From positions 84,562 through 148,561 of the forward strand of contig JAPYMA010000467.1 of assembly GCA_035041965.1 (NCBI GenBank): a stretch of DNA of 64,000 nt. Direction: 5' to 3'. Shown here in pieces: positions 26,901 to 36,537 of this stretch. The notes below the pieces were generated by a model. That model was given only the letters and a program-made list of their open reading frames with translations, ran no database searches and was not told the origin of the DNA. Position 1 is the stretch's first letter, and every line of letters begins with the position of its first letter. Source of the DNA: Anisakis pegreffii. Taxonomy: Eukaryota; Nematoda; Chromadorea; Rhabditida; Anisakidae. Both the position numbers and the translations under genes were made by a program.

Positions 26901-29900
26901 CTTTTGATGATGAAGGTGCTTCAGCGGTTCATTCAACACATGTATCTATAACTACCACTCCCACTGGTATCCTTCAAAAAACAACTTGTAATAATAACGC
27001 CACCAAAAACGGTAATAACGATGATAATTCTTCATATTCTGTTCCTGATTCCACTTCTGCTGCTATTAAACCACAAAAACGGGTCGTTTTCCAATGTGAT
27101 CGTGATCGAGAACAGTCTTCGCAAATTGCAGCTAGCGAAGCAGGAGTGTTGACTTCTGATGCCTCTGCTTCATACACCGCTTCCCAAAGCGTTTTATCCT
27201 CAGGTAAGAGAATATCGCATCCGAGTAAATGGAGGAGCCTCTATGGATGGAAGGAGCTCCATTCGACTGGTTGAATATTACTCACTAATTCTAGATATTT
27301 TTATGTCCGACTCATTTGTGTTTTCTAATATTATATTTATACGTAATTATAAACAAACAATGGGTTCCGCTGAGGTAATGCCTATGTTATAAGTTGACTC
27401 AGAATGCACATACAAAAACAATTTCTATCAACGATAAACTATATCATAACCTTTAATCTGCATATTCCTCTCTAAATTCTGATAAATTTCAGTTAATCAA
27501 GAAGTACCGCCTTGTATACGACAGTATGATGATGCAATCGAAGAGCCTTTACAACGATTCCTCAAACTAAGCTCAGATATCGGCGCTGATGTCAAAACTG
27601 CGGTATGATGGTCGCCCTCTTCATATATCATTCTTAGGATTTGGTTTATTTTTTGCCATGCTCGAAATCCCTTCCAAATAACAAACTGATGTGGCATTTA
27701 AGGGTGAAAAAGTGTCATTGGCCTTTACACAGCAACGAAACTTTATTTGGAATGCAGCAGGTCAGAAAGAACCAAGTCAAGCAGAGTTAGCGAATAAGTT
27801 GAGTGGCTTGGTGAAATTGTTAGAGGAGTTGTCAGCGTTTAGAGAATCGAAGCGAAATACACCTCAATTTAATCACCTTTCTGCGGTGAGTGAGGGCATT
27901 CAAGCACTTGGATGGCTTACCATGGTCAGTTTTCCTTTCTTTTGATTGGTCATTATTTTACTTTAATCTCAATTTCAGTGCTAATTAAGGCGCCATTAAT
28001 AGTTGTGGCCGTATGGGTTCATACAGGAGTATATTGAATGCTAGAATGAAGAATGTGGTAATAAAGTTGAAATTGCAGAAACCAACACCAGCACCATTCA
28101 TAAAAGATATGAATGAAGCGTCGATGTTCTTCGTGAATCGTGTTCGTAGCGATAATAAAGATGGTGATAAGGTTTGTCGTTCGAATGCTCATTCACCACC
28201 CAGCATTCTTTAATTTATGTTGCCTTCGTCATGATGTAAGGATACGAGAACGACTGCAAGCTGATGTTAACAAAGTGATTTATTCGAGAAGGATGTCATT
28301 TTTAACATAGAGTGTATTTCAGATCCATTCTGAGTGGACAAAGTCGTGGATTGAACTGTTGAACGCGTTACAGCAATACGTTCGTCAAGTGCACACAACA
28401 GGTCTTGTGTGGAATAGCAACCCTGTAAGTCCAATATTTTGAATTCCCAATCAAACATCCTTTTCAAAGCGAGCTCTCTTTCCAGGGTACATTCGCACCT
28501 TCGTCTGCAGCAGCCATAGCATCAGCTCCGGTACCTTCTGGTACCGCAGGCGGTCCGCCACCCCCTCCACCTCCGCCTCCTATGCTTCCTCCAGGTCTGT
28601 CTGCACGTGCAGCTGATTCTCAGCATAATTGCATAACTACATTTTCACAATGTTGCATTAAAAATTGTTCTCTAAATAAAATTTTGCCTTTATACTAGTT
28701 GATCAAATGAAAAATCACTCACCGTATGGCTTTGATACACTGATGTTTTAAATCGCAGAAGTTTTTGATGCCCGTGGAAGAGCGATAGCATGTTGTTATT
28801 GCTATGTGAGGCAAAGATTGAAGTTCTTTTGAGATCTCCTATCAACGACCACCAATCCTTCGGAAGCGGGTGGTGCAGCAGGTCGTGCTGCGTTATTTGC
28901 GGAGATCAATCGAGGAGCTGACATCACAAAGGGTTTGAAAAAGGTCACTGCCGATATGCAAACACACAAGAATCCCGCCTTGAGGACACAGGTCGCCTAA
29001 TTTCTTCACCATTTCACACTTCTCATCGCTTTCTTTCTGTTGATCTCACATTTCTGTTCATTATTTGCTTCCATTCAGTCCGATGGCATCTAAGATCTGA
29101 GTAATTATCATGTCGAACGAATTATATCTGAACAAACTGAAGGATTGTAGCTTATCAATTTCTTGTTTATCTTATCTGAAGTTACCTTTTAATGAAACGG
29201 TTAAAATTTTAAGGTTCCAGCTCCGGATGATGTAGTAAAATCAGGAGAACAGCATGTATCATCAAAGGATGCTGGCAAGAAGGAAGAAGTTCAGAAGCCT
29301 GCAAAAACATGGCTGGAAAATGGGAAGCAATGGAATGTGGTACGTTGACTTATACGAATATTTGTACCTCAAGAAACTAGAAGGACATATTGAAAAAATA
29401 ACGAATGACTTGATTATGTTTTTCAACACATCCTTATTTAAATGACTTTAATAGCCTAATTGCATAATAATGATATGTAAAGGGTATAAATTTCAGGAGT
29501 ATCATAAAAACAATCCAAATATTATTGTTGAAACAACAAACATGAAACAGACAGTGTATGTGTTCCGGTGTGAAAATAGTGTTATACAGGTGAATGGGTG
29601 GTATTGCTTCATTATCTTGTTTTCGATAGTTACAATGGTCTGATATGAGAATGAACATGTAGGATGGTAGTTATTTGGTAGTTATGAACATGAATCGGTG
29701 TTATTTCAGGTGAAAGGTAAATTGAACTCGATAACATTGGATGGTTGTAAGAAGACTTCAATTGTTTTCGATAGTCTTCTTTCTCAAATTGAAGTGATCA
29801 ATTCACAAGGCATTCACATTCAGGTTCGTATTTTATGCTTGCACGTTTCATCATTGAATTTCCTTCGTATCCGAATCTCACGACATATTCTCATTGGTGA

Positions 29901-30517
29901 TCGCTGTCATCTTAATCAAACGATGCATTGTTATTACAGTTGTATGTTTATTCGGATGTTGTGCATTCGAGTTGTGTGTATCTGCACTGTCGTCATCGTC
30001 ATCAAATGAAATCAGGTGTGGAATTTCAGACTCTTGGAACAATGCCAACACTCTCTATCCAAAAGACTGATGGATGTGAGGTGTACTTGAGTAAAGAGGC
30101 AATCGGTGCCGAAATCGTCACTAGCAAATCGTCGGGAATGAATGTTCTTGTGCCTCAAGGATCAGAGGGCGACTTTGTAAGTATTTCTCATCCTCATTCA
30201 GTTTCAACGTAATGAAATCTGAGGTTTTAGCAAAGGTTCTGGCATGAATTCAAAAGGTATACCTCCTTCACTTATTTTTTAAAAAGCTGCGCTTGGTACT
30301 AATAAAATAGGAATGAAAGAAAATTTGTAAATTCGCCAAGTTGAACATGAATATGAAGAGTTTGTTATTTGGTGGATTGATTAAAAAGAAATCGGTTGCA
30401 TGAGTTAATAGATTAATATAAACATTCAAAACATAGACCGAGTTCCCGATCCCGGAGCAATTCAAGACGGTTTACGATGGTAAAAAACTGCAGACGACTG
30501 CATCGGATATTGTTTAA
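17915..30517 (+). CDS. CAP: Adenylyl cyclase-associated protein (CAP/Srv2), standard-N-terminus isoform
   Basis: CAP recycles cofilin-actin complexes and recharges G-actin with ATP in the cytoplasm. Exons: 17915-18241, 19887-20073, 27493-27602, 27703-27924, 28079-28171, 28323-28424, 28486-28594, 28834-28991, 29214-29339, 29497-29589, 29710-29823, 30030-30176 and 30437-30517. They total 1869 bases, exactly 623 codons, and phases agree at every junction. The coiled-coil N-terminus is [19 protein letters not shown]. The helical domain contains [16 protein letters not shown] and [13 protein letters not shown] proline run ([13 protein letters not shown]) and [11 protein letters not shown] (WH2 region) follow. 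The CARP actin-binding domain is [13 protein letters not shown] through [12 protein letters not shown] to [19 protein letters not shown]. Starting at the internal ATG 19932 would give 498 residues, the usual CAP length. The upstream exon adds a 109-residue head with a CCFC cluster. The acceptor at 27703 is the least certain. Confidence 0.9.
20074..24880 (+). other. Large CAP intron, portion before the alternative exon
   Basis: No coding exon recognised. It should contain the promoter for the long CAP isoform. A 17-base inverted repeat at 22905-23012 is listed separately. Confidence 0.5.
22905..23012. repeat. Inverted repeat with 17-base perfect arms
   Basis: GATCTTAAGTTTTTGAA at 22905-22921 is the exact reverse complement of 22996-23012. 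A smaller hairpin (CTTGAC...GTCAAG) lies inside. It looks like a very small or decayed foldback element in the CAP intron. Confidence 0.7.
24881..27203 (+). CDS. CAP: Alternative first coding exon of CAP: 774-residue disordered N-terminus
   Basis: A single open exon begins at ATG 24881. A stop codon lies in frame just upstream and no acceptor lies between, so this is a first exon. It ends at CTCAG|GTAAGAG (donor at 27204) after 774 codons plus one base. The next CAP exon (27493) needs exactly that phase and continues [15 protein letters not shown]. The whole isoform would be 3678 bases, or 1225 residues. The protein is low complexity: rich in Ser, Thr, Pro, Gln and Asn, with many basic-SS motifs and an Asn-rich stretch near residues 565-610 ([14 protein letters not shown]). 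I recognise no folded domain. It lies inside the 7.4-kb intron between the standard CAP exons 2 and 3, implying its own promoter upstream of 24881. The join is inferred from phase, not transcript data. Confidence 0.75.
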
Positions 30518-31778
30518 GAACGATCGATGAGACTGCAGTGAATTGGATATCGTTTATTGAAGTGCTGCATTCTGTTATGATTAATATTGTGTTTATTTTG
30601 TAGCGAATGTGATAATAATGGTAATGATTACGTTGTTGTTAGCATTATTGTTACTGGTATTAAAAGTTCAACTACCGGTGGAATGGTCACTGTCGAATGC
30701 TTTTTGATTTTGCATTTTGAGTTCGTTTCATCATGCCTTCTGCCTTCACATAATGTGTGCTAAGTATATTATTCGTTCTCTTCATTAGTTACTTCATTTT
30801 ACTTTGTTCCAATTTCTCATTTTCTCCAAACAAATGATAAGTATCATAATTGCCGTTTTATTAATATTATTAGTTGGACTAAGCTAAACTCAAAACGAAC
30901 TTCCCTTTATGTTTCGCGTATGGTTGGAATAACGCTTTAAACGTTTTAATTCAAACGTCTGTCTATTTGTAGTCGCTTATTGATTTCTTTATGAATAATT
31001 CGATTATCATTTTCAATTTTGCATTTTTAAAACAATTTTTCAATCGTTCTCTGTGTTTTATTGTACTATGCCATTGAATCGTTATGATATTTCCATCCAT
31101 CGATTCATAATACTTCAGTTGTTGCTTTCAATGCAGCAATTATTAAAGAATTTCTCAGTTTGATGGTACTTATAGATCGGATTTGAAATAACTCATCGAG
31201 GTTAACGTGAAGAGGTATACGTAAACATCTCTACCACATCTCCGTGAGACGCTCTCGTTGACAAAATGTCAAACATTTTTTTTGATGCCCTTACCAACTC
31301 AACCGTAAAAGGTTGTTCTTCATTGAATTTTCCGCGATCCGAATCCTAAATCTCAGATTATTACTATTCTTCTTTTATTTATTATGAGACATCTGAATAT
31401 ATGAGTAATCTTGAAGCGCTCAATTCTTAACTGAATAAATTCAATCATTAAATCATTATTGTAATTGATTCTGTTCTTTGCATGAAGAATGAATAGATGA
31501 TCTTTTATTTCGAATAAATTCCTTTCAGATTTACCCTGCTTTTGATCCCAATCAAGTATTGATCTGATGCAATAGCTTAATCAAGGGAAAGAGTTGTTAA
31601 ATCTCCATAAACTTGAATGCACGATGGTACCGAGAGCGAATGATTCGAACCGAGCAATGTGAAAAATACCATAAATATAAACAGCAGAGGAGAATGGAAT
31701 GGGTGAAGAAAATGGAAGGGAAGAGAAAGTCGAGCAGATCATAATAACAGTCTGTATCCGAATCATAATTGCAGTGAA
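30518..31778. other. Convergent intergenic region between CAP and carbonic anhydrase 1
   Basis: This holds the 3' untranslated regions of two converging genes. It is AT-rich, with several AATAAA words on the plus strand (for example near 31432). No gene recognised. Confidence 0.45.
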
Positions 31779-33406
31779 TCAGTGCTTCGCAACCGTTTTG
31801 AAAGAACATCTCACACGCCGTTTGTTAACATCTTGCATCGCACGTGCATTATCTCCGACCACGGTTCGTAGCATCTCTAGCTTAAACAACAATACATTAC
31901 AATGCGAGTCCAGTTGACTGCGATGCGTCAGACCTGTTGCATTCCGATCGGTATAGGACGATGTAGAATTGTCCAGAGTGCACATTCAGAAAATGGCGGT
32001 ACCGTTATCGATCCTTCGTATGTATAGTAGTGAAGCTTATCTACAAATTATGCTTCTTGGATTTGTGTCTCGGGAACGTGATTGTTTATTGAAGTAGTAT
32101 CTATTGAAGTATGAGATAGAAAGTATTCAAGGGGTTGTATGTAGTAACCAGGTAATAGGGATGAAAAGTCAAAGTTTTGGGGTATCGGGATGGGTTCTTC
32201 TTTAGCGAGTGATTCCTCGATAGCGCTTAAGAGTGGAGTGAATTTGCTATTGTCTTCAGCGTCCATCTGCAAAACCGTTCAATTTAACGAATGTTATTTA
32301 TTCAGCATGGGAATTTTCGCAGAAATATGTTTACACGTGCAATGAATCACAAATGAAATAACATAAAAACACATCAGAAATGAACTCATTTCTGATGGAG
32401 CAGCTTGCAAAACTGTAAGATAATACAAAAGTTCATGCGAAAATGAATAAAAGTTCACAAAGAACCAGAAAATCTCAAACAACATTCGACTATGTGTGGT
32501 TTCGAATAATTAGATGAAAACGAGATCCATCAACGCAAGGCAGATAGATCTGTGGCCAGCTGACCTCACTCTACCCCAACCATCATTTAATACATCCTAG
32601 TGACTTACCAGAACAAAAACAGCGAGTATTGCTATTCCATTTGATTTCTTTAACGCTTCTTCATAGGTTTTGTGTTCTGTGTCCCAGAACATGAAATGCA
32701 GCTGCAAAGAGAATATAACTTTTGCTCAACAGTTTATCAGTTCCATAATCCCATTTAACTGTTCCCTTAAAACACCTAAATTAGTCACCTCTCCAGAAAA
32801 AGCACGTCCATTAAGCCTGTGTTCACTGCCATCCTCCTCGGTATCGCCCCAATGGCCGTGGAACTCTCTAAATCGATATGTGGCTGGTAAATGACTACCA
32901 ACCAAAGCTAGAAAAGCATTTGTAGGTTGCTGTTCATGAGAGGTTCAATTATTCATTAATATTCAAACGAAACACTAAAGTTCAAGTCTAATTTATCAAT
33001 AACACTTGATTGTTATGCATTCCACTCAGTGATCATCAGCAACTCTGATGTCAATTGAACAATTCGCATTATAGCCACTTAACCGCATACACCTACAGCA
33101 ATGATATAATGAAAGTGCCAACTTGATGTTGCTGTTTCCTTTATTTTCACACTGAATCCTTTCTCCTTGATCTGAAACCTCAATTCATTCACTCCAAAGG
33201 AACAATGAATCAAAATATTAAACCTCAACAGTGGTTGCATCGCCGAGAGTATATGAAAATTTGAGTTGTGACGATTTCAGTGTGGGGTCGTAATCGATGA
33301 TTTGTTTGGTGATATTAATCGGACTTTGTTTCTCGCCACTGCTACCTTCGTGCTCGTCTCCTACAAAAGCATACCGCTGTATGTTGATCGTCATTCTCAT
33401 GCTCAT
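31779..33406 (-). CDS. Alpha-carbonic anhydrase, copy 1 (5' end not certain)
   Basis: This zinc enzyme interconverts CO2 and bicarbonate. Exons on the minus strand, approximately: 33406-33218 (GEKQSPINITKQIIDYDP), about 33170-33125 (GFSVKIKETATSS), about 32915-32790 (YRFREFHGHWGDTEEDGSEH), about 32702-32610 (LHFMFWDTE, NGIAILAVF), 32272-32145 (ending DFSSLLP), about 32040-31932 (YYTYEGSITVPPFSECALW) and about 31890-31779 (NARAMQDVNKRRVRCSFK, stop at 31779). In human CA II numbering, His94 and His96 (FHGHW), His119 (ELHF), Glu106 (GSEH) and Thr199 (SITVPP) are present, so it should be active; position 200 is Val. An acceptor at TTTTGTAG before GDEHEG suggests at least one more 5' exon that I could not identify. 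Confidence 0.85.
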
Positions 33407-33847
33407 AGTAACCTACTAAGATATCACCTTAAAAGTCATTCGAATCAGTATTGCTTTTAAAGTTATCTTCGTTGATTTCATCCATTCGCATTTGTCCCAT
33501 TATCAATACTATCCATCTTTGCAGCCCTTTAGATAGATGATCTACATCCCTTTCAGGTGTTCCACATATTTTCTTCAGCAAATGCCTATTCCGTGCTCAG
33601 TTCGTCAATATTATTTGAAATTGTGCCATTTTACTTACAATTAGACTTATAATAAGTTAGATGCGTTTATAAAAGCAATGCCAATTAAAATCAATGAGCA
33701 AAACGTCTATCAAAAAGTATGGAAGAATATACCATCTGATCCATCAAAAGATCTGCTCGAAAATTGTAAGTAACCGAGCATTCTATGTAGCGATTGTTTG
33801 GTCTGAAACTAAGATTCTGATCTCAAATTTTGTAAGTCAAATAGAAG

Positions 33848-34007
33848 GCGTGCGCTTTGCACAAAGTTATTTGCGAATAGAAATTGAATAAAGCGATTGC
33901 AAACGAATCGGAGGTGTAAAAATATATGAGCAGCAAATAACTCTGCGCTTTGCACAAAGTTATTTGCGAAAACCGTTTAATTGTACGCACTGCGCAATTA
34001 AACGGTT
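33848..34007. repeat. Direct repeat pair plus 13-base hairpin
   Basis: TGCGCTTTGCACAAAGTTAT followed by TTGCGAA occurs near 33850 and again near 33946. Just after the second copy, AACCGTTTAATTG (33971-33983) is the reverse complement of 33995-34007. CTTTGCACAAAG inside the repeat is close to self-complementary. Confidence 0.75.
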
Positions 34008-35293
34008 GATCATAAATAGAACATAAATTCATCGACTTCCGACAGCATTTTAACATTCTAGCGAGGGTCCATAATTGAATATTCACTTTCTTCCACTCAT
34101 TTTATAATTCTAGCGATACAAATGTTGAATCGTTAATGATATAGAATCGTCAAATTATCGGAAACTTGCGCATTTCATCAAAGAATCTGGGAATGAACAT
34201 GGAAATGGACACTTGCAAACAGCAAACAGCCATGCGATCAGATAACCAGATTATGAAACGGAATACAAAAAGCGCAACAACGCGAGGCTCATAAGCGAAA
34301 ACTCACACTATCATTGAATAACCAGAAGCAAATTATCAATTAGTATTTGACGAACTAGTCGATCAGGTGGTAAAGGGTGGAGAGACTGGGTGAACAAATT
34401 TGATCAAAACGAAATCAATTGCACAAATGTTTGGATGCCATAAGCAGTTTCAGTGACAAGAGATTTAAGTAATGAAATTGAGATTTGATGTTTCTTAAAT
34501 TGCAACTGAGCATCAACAACGCAAATACAACTAATTTCGAATCGAGAAGAGCAACATGTAAGACTGAAATTAATTGTTGCGAAGGAATGCTAGGGTATGT
34601 TGTGTAGGGCGTGTTCATTTGAGTGAGAGCAAAACTAGGTGAAGCAGATTTCAATATCCGCATGAGTAAAAGCGGATATTTTTGTCACCATTTCAACTAT
34701 GAATTACATGTCATTTGAAACCTGAAGGCAAAGCTATAGTTTAGTTGGAAGCACTGAACATGATGAATGATGTGATAGTTGAAATGAGGATTTGTGTGAT
34801 GATAACGATGATTATCATGCATAATAACTACTCGGTGTTGTGGATATCATCGTGGCTCTGCGCTGCTTTTATCTGTTATTTTGACTACTGCAGCTGGATG
34901 CAAAACACATGCAGTTTTTCAATATCATGTTAAAAGTACTGCAATCAGCAGATAATCACGAATTGGGATATATCTTTTCCTCCTCCTTTCCACTTTCTTC
35001 TCCCGTTCTTTCTCCCTTTCTTGCACCCTCCTAAGGAGGAAGGGTAACGTCCCTTGTGTTCCCCTGTTGACTACGCCACTTTGATTCTTACTTCGTTAGT
35101 CGTCAAACAACGATGAAGAGTGGCATAAAAGTAGTAATGGTTTCGAAGAGAGCAGTTCAGTACCTTGTGAAAATAAAGTCTTTTTATAGTATTGATTGAA
35201 CGTAGTCAACATATTCATTCCTTTGTTGTGGGAACCATAAAGATAGTCTAGTTGTGGGAACCATAGATATAAAAAATTAATATATACTAGAAT

Positions 35294-35522
35294 GGTAGAT
35301 CAAATAGTAATGTAGTTTTTATTGACAGTTATCTGCGTAAGCATTACGACGACCGTCAGTGATTCAACAACATGTTCCTGAAGATGACATAACGCCGAAA
35401 CGTTGAACATCGCAAAAACCATCTCTAATTGCGCTGGTAATACTTTGTCAATAAAAACTTTGATCTACCTATTACCGCCATGCGCCTTATAAAGGAGGAA
35501 AACTTCCAAGAATTGTTAAATC
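35294..35522. mobile_element. Non-autonomous mobile element, copy A
   Basis: It begins GGTAGATCAAATAGTAATGT and contains TTTATTGACA. Near the right end these recur in reverse complement (TGTCAATAAAA, GATCTACC), followed by a tail ending GGAGGAAAACTTCC. Its central motif GACATAACGCCGAAACGTTG recurs, reverse-complemented at a similar place, in the copy at 54081-54531. Direct repeats ACTAGAA flank it at 35286-35292 and 35523-35529. It has no coding capacity. Confidence 0.7.
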
Positions 35523-35896
35523 ACTAGAACGGTAGTAAATGAAATACGATCTTGAGAGATAGAACCGAAACGTGAGCATTAACATATCTCCGAATGAACG
35601 GCGGACAATTGTTGCAGTAAAGATAACTTATTAATGAGGATGGTGAGTTCGATGAGTTCATATTGTTAATTCGAGCCTTCGGTTATTGCTGTGCGAAATG
35701 TGATTCTGATGAAAATATTATCACTGTTACGGAGCGTGAAGAGTGCGGGAAATGAATGGTGACTGTATGATGAATAGAGCTGTGCATTGCGACTTTACGA
35801 TTTGGTATGGGTGCTTTTTGAAGAGGAAATTGGGAACGATTGAAATTTGAAATGAAACGATCGGATAGCATCTGCTGTCCGATAGCACCTGCTATC

Positions 35897-35914
35897 CAAT
35901 TAAGCGCTTAATTG
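35897..35914. repeat. 18-base perfect palindrome
   Basis: CAATTAAGCGCTTAATTG reads the same on both strands. It shares the CAATTAA word with the hairpin near 33995. No function is evident. Confidence 0.7.
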
Positions 35915-36537
35915 CCTTTCAACTGCAGTTTTCTGCTGAACCAAAACGAATCGTTCCTTTATTCATCCTCAAACTTAGATTCATAGCTGATAACTGCCTT
36001 CAAGCGATAATTAACTATGTTCATTTTCGCTTGGGCACACCCCTTCAATCCTGCTTATTTGATCTAAACAATCCCTTGACAAATTATGCTTTAACTCATA
36101 AATGTGCTCACTTCTAATTATGACTGCATCCGAAGTGCAGTCGAAGTAAAATGAATGTGTGATTATGCATCAGATACATGATGAAATTCAAACGAATCGA
36201 GATGTGAAACTGTTTTACTGGATGTTCATTAAGAAATGACATCGATACAAACACAATTTTAATTATACGCTATAAGAGTGAATCGTGTCTTTTAGCGTCA
36301 TCGAAACAACTTCAAACCTTCAATTACTGGTATGTTTAAACTCACAATCAGACCAGCACAACCAACAAAATGTCACTTCAAATTATTATTGCAAGTAATA
36401 CCCACAGAGTGCAAAGCGGATATAAGCTTTGAAGCTATCAGCATAAAAACAATTATGATGAATGTAAAATTACTTTGATTCACAAGAAAATATCAGTGAA
36501 CTGACAATCAGACTAATAATTATGCGCAGCGATATGA

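Larger units (their letters stand above)
33407..36537. other. Intergenic region between the two carbonic anhydrases
   Basis: No gene recognised beyond possible 5' exons of copy 1. Several small repeats and a mobile element copy in it are listed separately. Confidence 0.45.
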
